Numbered from the stretch's first letter, positions 40,553-48,914 are shown. The stretch: DNA of 64,000 bases from DATASD01 sp035276765 (GCA_035276765.1 DATELH010000002.1:62001-126000), one strand, 5' to 3'. Notes: generated by a model not told the origin, from the letters alone. Numbers and translations: made by a program.

Positions 40553-40957
40553 ATGTTAGCTATTCGCATGCAACGTACTGGTCGCAAAGGTCACGCAATG
40601 TTTCGTGTTGTCGTGCAAGAATCGCGTTTGACCCCAACCAGCGGCCGTGTGGTTGCAAACCTTGGTAGCTACGACCCGCACACCAAAGTTGCAAACTTGG
40701 CCAAAGACAAAGCCGCTTTTTATCTGGGCAATGGCGCGCAGCCTTCGGACCGCGCAGCCCGCTTGCTACAAAAAGAAGGTGTCGCCTTGCCAAAATGGGT
40801 TAAGTTTACCGCCAATAAAGAGCGCACGTTACGCAATCCTGAAAAACTTCGTAAAAACCAACCAGCCCAGCCAAAAGAAGAAGTAACAGCTCCAGTTGAA
40901 GCCACTACAGAGGCTGAGGCACCGGCCGAAACCGAAAAGACCGAAAACGAAGCATAG
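40553..40957 (+). CDS. rpsP: Ribosomal protein bS16 with acidic tail
   Basis: 134 residues. MLAIRMQRTGRKGHAMFRVV, NLGSYDPHTK and PSDRAARLLQKEG are the S16 core. After about residue 95 a 38-residue Glu/Ala/Thr/Pro tail extends it (KEEVTAPVEATTEAEAPAET), absent from most S16 proteins. It binds 16S rRNA in early 30S assembly. A strong promoter precedes it and a strong terminator follows. Confidence 0.95.
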   Translation: MLAIRMQRTGRKGHAMFRVVVQESRLTPTSGRVVANLGSYDPHTKVANLAKDKAAFYLGNGAQPSDRAARLLQKEGVALPKWVKFTANKERTLRNPEKLRKNQPAQPKEEVTAPVEATTEAEAPAETEKTENEA

Positions 40958-40974
40958 AGCATTCCATTGTGAAG

Positions 40975-41006
40975 AAAACGGCGCCTACTATGAGCGCCGT
41001 TTTTTA
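40975..41006 (+). terminator. Terminator after rpsP
   Basis: AAAACGGCGC / GCGCCGTTTT, 10-bp perfect stem, 9-nt loop, T run. Confidence 0.93.
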
Positions 41007-41011
41007 TGGTC

Positions 41012-41020
41012 TGATATAAT
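41012..41020 (+). promoter_or_regulatory. Extended -10 promoter of the KH gene
   Basis: TGA-TATAAT, then GAAGGAGG before ATG 41055. Confidence 0.7.
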
Positions 41021-41054
41021 AGAAAAGCCAAGAATAAACTGAAGGAGGCGATGC

Positions 41055-41468
41055 ATGGGAAGTATTGACCAGCAATTTGTAGAATTTATCGTAAAATCAC
41101 TTGTAAGCAAGCCAGAAGCGGTCCAAATAGAGCGTCGCATCGACGAAAAGGGTGTGCTACTTGAGCTAACGGTTGATCCGGAAGATTTGGGCCGGGTCAT
41201 CGGCAAGCGTGGCGCAACTGCACAATCATTACGTACGCTGTTGCGTGCACTCGGCACCAAAAATGATGCCCGTTATAACCTCAAGATCGTTGACAACGGC
41301 GACGGCGCAGTCGCTACCAGCACCAGCAACGACGATAACACCGGTGCACCAGCAAGCGATGATGACACGACTGATGCCGCAGACGCACCTGCGTTAAACA
41401 AAAATGAAAATGATGTTGTAAGTAAAACTCGAAAAGAACTTGAAGAACTAGACGATCTCGATGTATAG
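41055..41468 (+). CDS. khpA: KH-domain RNA-binding protein (KhpA-like) with acidic tail
   Basis: 137 residues. Residues 1-80 match KhpA/YlqC: FVEFIVKSLVSKPEAVQIER and a KH loop GRVIGKRGATAQSLRTLL (GxxG is GKRG). The last ~57 residues are Asp/Ala/Thr-rich then charged (SDDDTTDAADAPALN, TRKELEELDDLDV), an addition to the usual ~80-residue protein. It binds RNA; in other bacteria KhpA acts with KhpB. Its place after rpsP is the classical order, though it has its own promoter. Confidence 0.9.
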   Translation: MGSIDQQFVEFIVKSLVSKPEAVQIERRIDEKGVLLELTVDPEDLGRVIGKRGATAQSLRTLLRALGTKNDARYNLKIVDNGDGAVATSTSNDDNTGAPASDDDTTDAADAPALNKNENDVVSKTRKELEELDDLDV

Positions 41469-41530
41469 TTAATCTCAGTCTATTAAAAAGACGAAACTTC
41501 AAAACAAAAACCTGTAGGCTCATGCGAGTC

Positions 41531-41549
41531 ATTCACGCCTGGCGTGAAT
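41531..41549. repeat. Small inverted repeat downstream of the KH gene
   Basis: ATTCACGC and GCGTGAAT (8 bp) around a 3-nt loop, without a T run. It may be an RNA-end stabiliser or protein site. Confidence 0.4.
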
Positions 41550-41563
41550 GGGGGCCTTATGTG

Positions 41564-41599
41564 ACAAAAATACCGGCTGTAATAGGCCGGTATTTTTGT
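41564..41599. terminator. Bidirectional terminator between KH gene and 41611
   Basis: ACAAAAATACCGGC and GCCGGTATTTTTGT, 14-bp perfect stem with an 8-nt loop and A/T runs at both ends; serves both convergent genes. Confidence 0.92.
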
Positions 41600-41610
41600 G
41601 TTTATGGTCA

Positions 41611-41940
41611 CTATTCTTCCGCTGGCATAAGAGTGGTTTGCAACCGAATAGGACACTTCACGCAAACCTCTGCACCCAGTACCCCTACTGCAGTAGCAAT
41701 TTGCTGCTGCATGCTAAGCACTTCTTGCCTCATATTGTATGTGTCTTGGAGTGTGTTGTGCGCAATCTCTTCTAGCTCGGGGTGGGGATTGTTGAGCGCA
41801 GCCGGCGAACTGGGACTTAGGACGTCGATTAAGTTATCTTGAAGTGTTCCGGCCTCGCCCAGAAAGCGCGTAAACTCTTCGAAATAATTTTGTATTTCTT
41901 TGGAGATCGTTTCACAACTATTGCGCGCCGGACAAGCCAT
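41611..41940 (-). CDS. Small Cys-containing protein (109 aa)
   Basis: Cys near the N-terminus (MACPARNSCE) and EVCVKC near the C-terminus frame a helical, acidic middle. This resembles the protein at 32834 (HCPGK ... ACQNC). Possibly an intramolecular metal site. A TATTGT hexamer 7 nt before the ATG suggests a near-leaderless mRNA divergent from trmD. Function unknown. Confidence 0.65.
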   Translation of the reverse strand: MACPARNSCETISKEIQNYFEEFTRFLGEAGTLQDNLIDVLSPSSPAALNNPHPELEEIAHNTLQDTYNMRQEVLSMQQQIATAVGVLGAEVCVKCPIRLQTTLMPAEE

Positions 41941-41982
41941 TTACTTAACAATACAATCTTTGATTACTTTTTACCAGTGCGT

Positions 41983-41988
41983 TATACT
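41983..41988 (+). promoter_or_regulatory. -10 promoter, near-leaderless (trmD)
   Basis: TATACT ends 7 nt before ATG 41996 (1-nt leader). Confidence 0.6.
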
Positions 41989-41995
41989 GGTCGTA

Positions 41996-42652
41996 ATGGC
42001 TCGAAAAGTCCAATTTATTACATTGTTTCCCGAAATGTTTCCAGGTGTTTTAAATGCGAGCATGCTTTGGAAAGCGCAAGATCGGGGTATCATCCAATTT
42101 GAATACATCGACCTACGGCAATTTGGTCTGGGCTCGCGCAAGCAAGTTGACGATACGCCGTACGGTGGTGGCGATGGTATGCTGCTCAAGCCTGAGCCGC
42201 TTGTGGCGGCTATTGAATACGCCAAGCAACAAGATCCAAACGCGCTTGTACTGCTGCCAACGCCACGCGGCCAAATGTACAAACAGTCCGACGCCAAAGC
42301 ACTCGCTGCAGGCGGCCGCGGCCTCATCGTTATTTGTCCGCGTTACGAAGGGTACGATGAACGCGTTACCACCTATGTTGACCAGCAGTTTTGCATTGGC
42401 AACTATGTGCTAACCGGTGGCGAGCTACCAGCCATGATTATCGCCGACAGCGTGGTGCGACTGCTGCCAGGCGTGCTCGGTGGTGAAACGAGTATCGAAA
42501 TTGAGTCGTTCCAAGAAGATAACGAGAATATCGAATTTCCGCAGTACACGCGTCCCGAGGTTTTTCGTGACGTAAAGGTGCCGGAAGTGCTGTTGGGCGG
42601 CCACCATGCCGAGATTGCCAAGTGGCGCGCCGAACAGAGCGGCAAGGCCTAG
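41996..42652 (+). CDS. trmD: tRNA (guanine37-N1)-methyltransferase
   Basis: 218 residues. MARKVQFITLFPEMFPG, DDTPYGGGDGMLLKPEPL, CPRYEGYDERV and IGNYVLTGGELPAM form the TrmD SPOUT/trefoil-knot SAM site. It methylates G37 to prevent frameshifting. The start at 41996 is preferred over the longer frame because the promoter lies just before it and residues before it do not match TrmD. rimM and rplS, usual neighbours, are absent. Its 3' end overlaps the convergent MFS gene by 4 bp. Confidence 0.96.
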   Translation: MARKVQFITLFPEMFPGVLNASMLWKAQDRGIIQFEYIDLRQFGLGSRKQVDDTPYGGGDGMLLKPEPLVAAIEYAKQQDPNALVLLPTPRGQMYKQSDAKALAAGGRGLIVICPRYEGYDERVTTYVDQQFCIGNYVLTGGELPAMIIADSVVRLLPGVLGGETSIEIESFQEDNENIEFPQYTRPEVFRDVKVPEVLLGGHHAEIAKWRAEQSGKA

Positions 42653-44241
42653 GTGGCTTTCGACGATTCGAGCGTTTCGCCTTCGGCCATATCTTTTGTA
42701 GAGTTGCGCAGCGGTATTTCACGAAGGAAAAACGCCGTCACTAGCAGCGCCGCGACAAACGGCAGTATCCACAAAAAGACATCGTGAAAGGAGCGTACAA
42801 ACGCCTCCAAAATGGCATGCATGACACTTGGCTGCAGGTGATGCAGCTGCGCGCTGCTAGCTTGCAAATTGCTAGCAGTAACGTGGTTGGCTTGGTTAGG
42901 CAGTAACTCTTTAAGGTGATGGTTCAGGCGTATTGTTAAGATCGCGCCGAAAATGGCCGTTCCAAGCGAACTGCCCATATTCCGAAAGAAGGTTGCGACC
43001 GATGTGGCGGTGCCAAGGTCTTTACGCTCAACCGCATTCTGGACAGCCAATGTCATCACCTGCATAAACGAACCCATGCCAAGCCCAAGTACAAGCATCC
43101 ACACCGAAAGCAGCCACTGGTTTGTGTTGACGTGCACATGGCTAAACAGCCACACTCCAAGGGCAACTACTGCAGAACCAATAATTGGAAATATGCGATA
43201 GCGGCCGGTTTTAGAAATCACTCGTCCGGAAACCACGGCCGCGCCAAGCAAACCGAAGATCAACGGTAGCATCAGCAAGCCCGATTTTGTAGCCGAGTAA
43301 CCATGCACTAACTGCTGGTATTCTGGCAGGTAAATAAAGGCGGCGAACATTATAATTCCGGCGAGCAACGACAAAATAGTTGAGGTTCGAAAAATATCGT
43401 TTTTAAACAAATGCATGGGGATAACTGGTTCGGCGGCGCGGCGCTCCCAGCCGATAAAACCAAGGGCGAACACTACGGCCGTCCCAAACAGTCCCAAAAT
43501 TTGCGGCGAATCCCAAGCGTATCGGTTGCCGCCCCACACAGTGAACAGTAAAAGCGCCACAATACTGATCGCAAGCAAACCTGCGCCGAGCCAGTCGATG
43601 CGGTGTTCGGTGCGACGGACTGGCAGATGCAAACGTGCGCTTACCACGGCCAAGGCTGCGAGACCAAAAGGCACGTTAATGTAGAAAATCCAGCGCCAGC
43701 TCAAGTGGTCGGTAAAAAGTCCGCCGAGCAGCGGCCCGATCACGCTCGAAATGGCGAAGACCGACATAAAATATCCCATGTACCGGGGCCGTTGCCGAGG
43801 CGGTATGACGTCACCGATAATGGCTAGCACTAAGCTCATGAGACCGCCGGCGCCCACACCTTGCAGCCCACGGAAAAAGATAAGTTGCGTCATATTTTGG
43901 CTCAATCCGCAGAGCATCGAGCCAACCAAAAAGATGCCGATGGCGATCAAAAAGATTTTCTTGCGGCCAAACAAGTCGCCGATTTTTCCGTATAAAGGCG
44001 TTACCACGGCGCTTGTCAACAGATACGAAGTCGCCACCCAGGAGAGTTCGCTGAGGCCGTGCAGGTCGTTCGCAATGGTCGGCAGCGCCGTTCCCACAAT
44101 GGTTTGGTCGAGCGCCGACAAGAACATGGCGAGCATAAGTGCGCTCACAATCACCATGATTTCGCTGTGCGAAGGCTCGGCTTCGTGGTCAACAGTTGCA
44201 GGCGCTGGCCCGGCCAGTTTGTTTTTTAGTTTTTCTATCAT
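42649..44241 (-). CDS. MFS multidrug exporter, EmrB/QacA (DHA2) family
   Basis: 530 residues with 14 hydrophobic helices. Motifs: LDQTIVGTALPTIANDL (motif D1, LDxTIVNVALP), LYGKIGDLFGRKKIF (motif A), GLQGVGAGGLMS and GPLLGGLFTDHLSWRWIFYI (motif C region). It should export cationic or lipophilic drugs with proton antiport. The ATG overlaps the MarR-type regulator's stop by 4 bp, so the two form one operon likely controlled by that regulator. Confidence 0.93.
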   Translation of the reverse strand: MIEKLKNKLAGPAPATVDHEAEPSHSEIMVIVSALMLAMFLSALDQTIVGTALPTIANDLHGLSELSWVATSYLLTSAVVTPLYGKIGDLFGRKKIFLIAIGIFLVGSMLCGLSQNMTQLIFFRGLQGVGAGGLMSLVLAIIGDVIPPRQRPRYMGYFMSVFAISSVIGPLLGGLFTDHLSWRWIFYINVPFGLAALAVVSARLHLPVRRTEHRIDWLGAGLLAISIVALLLFTVWGGNRYAWDSPQILGLFGTAVVFALGFIGWERRAAEPVIPMHLFKNDIFRTSTILSLLAGIIMFAAFIYLPEYQQLVHGYSATKSGLLMLPLIFGLLGAAVVSGRVISKTGRYRIFPIIGSAVVALGVWLFSHVHVNTNQWLLSVWMLVLGLGMGSFMQVMTLAVQNAVERKDLGTATSVATFFRNMGSSLGTAIFGAILTIRLNHHLKELLPNQANHVTASNLQASSAQLHHLQPSVMHAILEAFVRSFHDVFLWILPFVAALLVTAFFLREIPLRNSTKDMAEGETLESSKAT

Positions 44242-44711
44242 GCTTTCTCCTTTTTGGCGGTAGCTATTTCGATAAACGCTTTGAGTTGCGCGGTCATTTT
44301 GCGTTGAATGGCCACGAGCTGTTCCAATTCGGCGTCGGTAAGCGTGGTGACGGACTGCGACATAAGTTCATCGCGGTATTTGTGTATCGACTCAATAATT
44401 TGCAGGCCTTTAGGGGTAATGGTGATGTTAGTGATGCGGCGGTCTTTTTGGTCTGGCGTGCGGGTGACAAGTGCTTGGCGCACAAGGGGATCGACGAGTT
44501 GGGTAATAGCTCCAGGTGTAAGCATCGTTTTGCCGGCCAGGGCTTTAAGACTTATGGGGTGGTTGTCATTGACGGTAGACAAGATGTGCGCTTGGGCAGG
44601 CGAAATATTGTGCGCGCTGACTACATACGTAAAGTACGGCATCATGAGCCGTTTGCTGGCGTTCATGTCGTCATACAACTGTTTTTGCAGCTTTGCGCGC
44701 AACTCGCCCAT
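44238..44711 (-). CDS. MarR-family transcriptional regulator
   Basis: 157 residues. A winged helix: ISPAQAHILSTVNDNHPISL, KTMLTPGAITQLVDPLVRQA (recognition helix), VTRTPDQKDRRITNITIT (wing, D-x-RDRR-like). Typical MarR size. It likely represses itself and the MFS exporter just downstream, releasing DNA on binding a ligand. AAAGGTAGG precedes the ATG. A palindrome at 44742 is the probable operator. Confidence 0.92.
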   Translation of the reverse strand: MGELRAKLQKQLYDDMNASKRLMMPYFTYVVSAHNISPAQAHILSTVNDNHPISLKALAGKTMLTPGAITQLVDPLVRQALVTRTPDQKDRRITNITITPKGLQIIESIHKYRDELMSQSVTTLTDAELEQLVAIQRKMTAQLKAFIEIATAKKEKA

Positions 44712-44741
44712 AACCTACCTTTTAGTTTAGATACTAAATAG

Positions 44742-44754
44742 TATAGTTACTATA
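44742..44754. promoter_or_regulatory. Putative MarR operator palindrome
   Basis: TATAGT-T-ACTATA, 6-bp arms, overlapping the minus-strand -10 (ACTATACT) of the MarR-MFS operon. Confidence 0.5.
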
Positions 44755-44773
44755 GTTTTTTGTGTCAATAATA

Positions 44774-44798
44774 AAACTGCGCCGTAGTGACGCAGTTT
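44774..44798 (-). terminator. Terminator of flavin reductase gene
   Basis: AAACTGCG / CGCAGTTT stem, 9-nt loop; on the minus strand followed by TTTTATTATT. Confidence 0.75.
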
Positions 44799-44809
44799 AT
44801 GATGTGTTA

Positions 44810-45391
44810 TTAGGCTTTTTCGGCCAGTTTTTGTCGGGCAGTCTTCAAGTTTTCTGCCCAAAATCCGACGTTTTTGATTAGTCCGTGGGCGGTAGTTGTT
44901 TGCTCCTCGGTAGGCTGAAATGTGCCACTTTCGTCGAGCTGCGTCCAGTAGTTCACGATGTGCACGCCGTCGGTAAGGTCGTACATACCGAGCCGCCCAA
45001 CCACGCTGCGCAGGTGTTCAACCGCGCGGGCACCGCCGGCCGAAGCGCCATAACTCACAAAGGCAACGGGCTTGTAACGCCATTCGGCGGCCAAAAAATC
45101 AATGGCATTGATGAGTGCTGGCGTAACTGTGTGGTTATACTCACCGGTGACGACAATAAAGCCGTCGGCTTCACCAACTATTTGCGACCACGCTTTGGTG
45201 TGTGCGTTCTTGTATTCTCCCAAAAGTGCGGGCTTTTCTTCGTCCAGGAAAGGCAAATTGATTTCCTTGAGGTCAACGAGTTCAAAATTGATTTCAGGAT
45301 GTTCTTTGGCGAGGTTCATAATCCAAGTGGCGGGTTGGACGCCGAATCGACCAGGTCTTGTTGAACCAATTATAACTTTTACCAGAGGCAT
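44810..45391 (-). CDS. NADPH-dependent FMN reductase, flavodoxin-like fold
   Basis: 193 residues. VKVIIGSTRPGRFGVQPATW is the phosphate-binding loop of the FMN_red family (GSxRxGR). GFIVVTGEYNHTVTPALINA has the isoalloxazine-contact motif (P/G-E-Y-N-x-s). FVSYGASAGGARAVEHLR is also typical. It reduces quinones, flavins or azo/nitro compounds. AAGGAG precedes the ATG. It is divergent from the HxlR regulator across a palindromic promoter. Confidence 0.93.
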   Translation of the reverse strand: MPLVKVIIGSTRPGRFGVQPATWIMNLAKEHPEINFELVDLKEINLPFLDEEKPALLGEYKNAHTKAWSQIVGEADGFIVVTGEYNHTVTPALINAIDFLAAEWRYKPVAFVSYGASAGGARAVEHLRSVVGRLGMYDLTDGVHIVNYWTQLDESGTFQPTEEQTTTAHGLIKNVGFWAENLKTARQKLAEKA

Positions 45392-45400
45392 GCGTGCTCC

Positions 45401-45439
45401 TTATTATACTTATTATAGTTGATATATAAAGTATAATAA
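45401..45439. promoter_or_regulatory. Palindromic operator between HxlR regulator and flavin reductase
   Basis: TTATTATACTT (45401-45411) and AAGTATAATAA (45429-45439) are perfect 11-bp inverted arms; each contains a TATAAT-like -10, one per strand. Binding would block both promoters. Confidence 0.65.
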
Positions 45440-45472
45440 TGTATAATGAAATCATTGTAAAGCCGAAATCGT

Positions 45473-45802
45473 ATGAGTGTAGAAAAACAGATCTGCGACA
45501 GCAGCAAGGGCAAGTTTATTGCCTGTGTGTCGGACATAATTAGTAGTAAATGGACGCCGATGTTGCTGTATGCGCTGAGTCATGGCCGCAATCGTTTTGG
45601 CGAACTGCAGACTGCCGTAGGTGGCGTGAACCCACGGACGCTTTCGGCGCGGTTGGACGCCCTTGAGGGGGAAGGTATCATCAGCAAAACCACCTACTCC
45701 GAAATGCCCCCTCGAGTTGAATACGCATTGACTGAAAAAGGGCGAGATTTGCTGCCTATCATCGAGAGCATGATTGTGTGGGGTCAAAAGCATAATAGTT
45801 AA
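45473..45802 (+). CDS. HxlR-family transcriptional regulator
   Basis: 109 residues, the usual size. CVSDIISSKWTPMLLYALSH is the HxlR helix (G/S-K-W-x-x-x-I/L-L), followed by NRFGELQTAVGGVNPRTLSA and RLDALEGEGIISKTTYSEMP with PRVEYALTEKG, diagnostic of the family. These proteins usually respond to oxidants or electrophiles and control reductases, which fits the divergent FMN reductase. Confidence 0.95.
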   Translation: MSVEKQICDSSKGKFIACVSDIISSKWTPMLLYALSHGRNRFGELQTAVGGVNPRTLSARLDALEGEGIISKTTYSEMPPRVEYALTEKGRDLLPIIESMIVWGQKHNS

Positions 45803-45920
45803 AAACACCTCAGTTGATGCAGAACAGTACGCTTGTGCTAAAAAATGTTGCAATGGGGAAGCAGTTAGTGCTAGACTCTGGCCGGATCAGAAAGTAAGCA
45901 TGTCAAATTAAGGGGGTCAC

Positions 45921-46610
45921 ATGCCGAAAACAACAGCAAAAGAAGGATTTTCAATTATAGAGGCCATTGTAATTGTGTTGGTCGTAGCCGTACTGGGCTT
46001 GGCCGGCTGGCTTGTCTGGCGCCAGGGCCATCAGCCAAAGAAGACTGTAAACAGTTCTGCGTCGCAGACAAGTAAACAGCACTCTAACACTCAAATCGCA
46101 AATCCGTATGCCGGATGGAAGACGTACCGGCTCGAAAACGGTCTCTCGTTTAAGTATCCTGCCGATTGGTCTACGCCTAGTGGTGCAAGCGATCCAACGG
46201 GAATAGAAGTTAATTCCCCTGCGAGTGGTGGCTACTACTTCACCGTCCAGCTCGTCTTAGGCCGTAACACTGATGTAAATCCTAACTTTCTAGGTGTAGG
46301 TAACATCCCAGGAACAACGATTGCGAAGCTTGACGCTTCAATTAGCGGTGCGCCACTTTACCTAGTAGCGCAGAATGATGCCAACTCGAACGTTACCGGT
46401 CTTGGCCTTGCCACCACACCTGGTAACACAACAACCTCGTTTGGCATTCTCGACAATAATGGTCACGGCGACAAAAACATCACGATGTCGGCCAACCTTG
46501 TCCCTGTTGGTTCTGGAGCTGGCATCAATAATCCGTACAGCCTACAAACGTATCAGGCGCAAGCCAATTATTCGACAGTCGTCAATATTTTCAAATCCAT
46601 ATCAGAATAA
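45921..46610 (+). CDS. Type IV pilin-like (prepilin) protein
   Basis: 229 residues. KEGFSIIEAIVIVLVVAVLG is a prepilin leader: cut after Gly, Phe at +1, Glu at +5, then the ~20-residue hydrophobic helix. The following region is strand-rich and Asn/Gly/Thr-rich (AGWKTYRLENGLSFKYPADW, resembling PsbP-like domains). It probably is a minor pilin or pseudopilin; no pilin assembly genes are in the window. AAGGGGG lies 5 nt before the ATG. Confidence 0.75.
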   Translation: MPKTTAKEGFSIIEAIVIVLVVAVLGLAGWLVWRQGHQPKKTVNSSASQTSKQHSNTQIANPYAGWKTYRLENGLSFKYPADWSTPSGASDPTGIEVNSPASGGYYFTVQLVLGRNTDVNPNFLGVGNIPGTTIAKLDASISGAPLYLVAQNDANSNVTGLGLATTPGNTTTSFGILDNNGHGDKNITMSANLVPVGSGAGINNPYSLQTYQAQANYSTVVNIFKSISE

Positions 46611-46672
46611 TAATCTTACGTCGCTATAGGGCGCGAAGCAAGAGAGAGGACACCATAGGTGTCGGGTTTTAC

Positions 46673-48559
46673 ATGTCAAAAATTCAAGAAGAAATTAGTT
46701 TTCGAGATCGCCTACCAGAATATATAACTGACGCACGAATTAAGCTAGGACAAATCGTAGCGTCTGGACTACTCGCAGTTGCTGGCACCACAGCGGCCTA
46801 TTCTGCCGATTCGCTTATCGATCCGACCATAGCAGAGGCGACGGCGTGCAGTGGAACGCATTGCGACGCACAGGGGACTACCGAACTATCTGGCAGTGAC
46901 TGGTTAGGCGGTGGTGGCGTTGATGTTTATGCAAACAATGGCAGTGCTGCCTATGACAGTGGCGTGAATAAGTATGTGACTATGCCGAGCGGTGCCAACG
47001 TTAAGAGTGGTGAAGAATGGCAATGTGTCGAGCTGGTCAATAGATTGTACTTGAGCAAAGGCTGGATAAACAACACTTGGAGCGGTAACGGTAATACGCT
47101 CAAAGATCATTTGCCAGCGGGCCTGACCTATGAAGCGAACGGTTCAATAGGTTCTATCAAGTCAGGCGATGCCATCACTTTAGATGATGGCGGCTATGGG
47201 CATGTAGGAATTATCAACTCATATAACGCCACCACGGGCAGTGTCGACATTGTTAATCAGAACACGGCGCAAGTTCACAGCAGTGCTACCCTCTCGAATA
47301 AGACGCTTACCATGGCTGGCTGGGCAGGCTATTCGGTACAAGGAATAATAGAAGCACCCACTGGCGCAACTGCAGAAAACGGGTCCTCTACCTATGCCGA
47401 CGGCAACTTCCTCCACGCCACCGACACCGGCAACGTCTACGAAATGGCTGGTGGTGCTCCCATCCGTCTGTTTAACTGGGGCGCCATCCCTGAGTTCCAC
47501 GGCCAAGCCACCGATGTCAGCCAAGCCACGATCAACGCTCTCCCGGCCTACCCGAAAGACGGCACCTTTGTAAATATCGCTGAGGCAGGTGGCAATGGCA
47601 TCTATGAGTTTGTGGGAGGAGCACCCATCCGGCAATACAACTGGGGTATTTTGAATGGCTTTGGCTCGCGGCCGGTCGAAGACATCAACTACCAATCGTT
47701 GCAGGTGCTTGACCATATGCGGTTGACGCCCGCAGATGGTTCGTTTGCCAATATCCATGAAGCTGGCGGTAACGGCGTGTATGAGTTCGTGGGCGGAGCG
47801 CCAATACGGCAATATGACTGGGGTAGTCTGAAGGGTTTTCCGGGAGGTGCCACCGCAGACATTAACTACCAATCGCTCCAGACGCTCGACCACATGCACG
47901 CCGTGCCGAACAACGGCAGCTTCATGAATATTCATGAAGCTGGTGGTAATGGCGTGTATGAGTTTATTGGTGGCGCGCCAGTTCGTCAGTCTGACTGGGG
48001 TAATCTACCTCGCTTTTCAGGGGCGAATACCCCTGATGTCAACTACTCGTCGCTGGTCAACCTTGACCACATGAACGCAACGCCAAGCGATGGCACCTTT
48101 GTGAACATTGCAGAAGCTGGCGGCAACGGCGTGTATGAGTTCGTGGGCGGAGCGCCACTGCGCCAATACAACTGGGGTATCTTGCCAAATTTCAATCCGA
48201 ATATGCCCAGCATTAACTACACCTCATTGGTCAATTTGGATCACATGAATCCAGTACCCCATAATGGTGAGTTTGTTGCCTCGGCCGAAACGGGCGCGGT
48301 GTACCGAATGGCCGGTGGCAGCGCGCTACGGCTCTACAACCAAGGTGGCATTCCTGGCTACAATGGCGCGCTCTGGGTCAACCAACAAACACTTGATACA
48401 TACGACCACCAAAACGCGGCACCGGCCGATGGCACAGTGATCGAAGGCGTGACGTCCCAAACCTACTGGCAGATTCAGGGTGGCAAGCGCGTGGCGACGA
48501 GCCCGAACAACAATGCAGTAGTCGTGGACGAACAAACAGTTGCAAATATACCAAACTAA
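46673..48559 (+). CDS. Secreted CHAP-domain peptidoglycan hydrolase with seven C-terminal repeats
   Basis: 628 residues. Export segment at about 25-50, then a CHAP domain (about 115-225): EEWQCVELVNRLYLS has the catalytic Cys and GYGHVGIINSYN the His. From ~240 to the end come seven ~58-residue repeats of the form DGTFVNIAEAGGNGVYEFVG followed by GAP-[IL]-RQYNWG and DHMN; the first and last are degenerate. CHAP enzymes cut peptidoglycan amide bonds; the repeats likely bind the wall or a host surface. Repeats 3 and 5 are nearly identical in DNA. A 6-bp hairpin (GACACC-ata-GGTGTC) lies 10 nt before the start, in place of a clear Shine-Dalgarno. Confidence 0.85.
   Translation: MSKIQEEISFRDRLPEYITDARIKLGQIVASGLLAVAGTTAAYSADSLIDPTIAEATACSGTHCDAQGTTELSGSDWLGGGGVDVYANNGSAAYDSGVNKYVTMPSGANVKSGEEWQCVELVNRLYLSKGWINNTWSGNGNTLKDHLPAGLTYEANGSIGSIKSGDAITLDDGGYGHVGIINSYNATTGSVDIVNQNTAQVHSSATLSNKTLTMAGWAGYSVQGIIEAPTGATAENGSSTYADGNFLHATDTGNVYEMAGGAPIRLFNWGAIPEFHGQATDVSQATINALPAYPKDGTFVNIAEAGGNGIYEFVGGAPIRQYNWGILNGFGSRPVEDINYQSLQVLDHMRLTPADGSFANIHEAGGNGVYEFVGGAPIRQYDWGSLKGFPGGATADINYQSLQTLDHMHAVPNNGSFMNIHEAGGNGVYEFIGGAPVRQSDWGNLPRFSGANTPDVNYSSLVNLDHMNATPSDGTFVNIAEAGGNGVYEFVGGAPLRQYNWGILPNFNPNMPSINYTSLVNLDHMNPVPHNGEFVASAETGAVYRMAGGSALRLYNQGGIPGYNGALWVNQQTLDTYDHQNAAPADGTVIEGVTSQTYWQIQGGKRVATSPNNNAVVVDEQTVANIPN
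47390..48559 (+). repeat. Seven tandem ~174-bp coding repeats
   Basis: In-frame repeats of the CHAP protein. Units begin near 47397, 47560, 47737, 47911, 48085, 48259 and 48424. The core around GGNGVYEFVGGAP is strongly conserved at the DNA level in units 2-5. Confidence 0.8.
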
Positions 48560-48562
48560 ACA

Positions 48563-48778
48563 CTAGAAGTAGCGAGGATGTGGATCAACGCCGCGGCTTT
48601 CCCAGTCGGCTTCAAGATCCTGCAACTTTGTTAGAGGAGAAGGTATATGATGGGCTGCTCCGAGCACAACGTCAGCTTCCGCAACGATTGTTTCGCGAAC
48701 GGATTCCTGCTCCAAAGTTGCTGCTGGCTGCTGTATCTCTTCTGCGGTTTGTACCTCGAGGGTTTCTGTGCTTGCCAT
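48563..48778 (-). CDS. Small acidic protein (71 aa)
   Basis: MASTETLEVQTAEEIQQPA... ending SRGVDPHPRYF. Acidic, no Cys or membrane segment. AAAGGA lies 5 nt before ATG 48778; upstream in-frame codons are excluded. Convergent with the CHAP gene (3-bp gap). Unknown. Confidence 0.55.
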   Translation of the reverse strand: MASTETLEVQTAEEIQQPAATLEQESVRETIVAEADVVLGAAHHIPSPLTKLQDLEADWESRGVDPHPRYF

Positions 48779-48914
48779 GCCAATCCTTTCAACGCTTACA
48801 CTTAAATCATAGCAAAACGATGTATTGGCTGACAAGCAAAATTCATGGCAAATTAACTATTAAGTAGCAAGCATAAGAGTTTATTTTTCCGGCAAACCGC
48901 GTTAGGATATTGCT

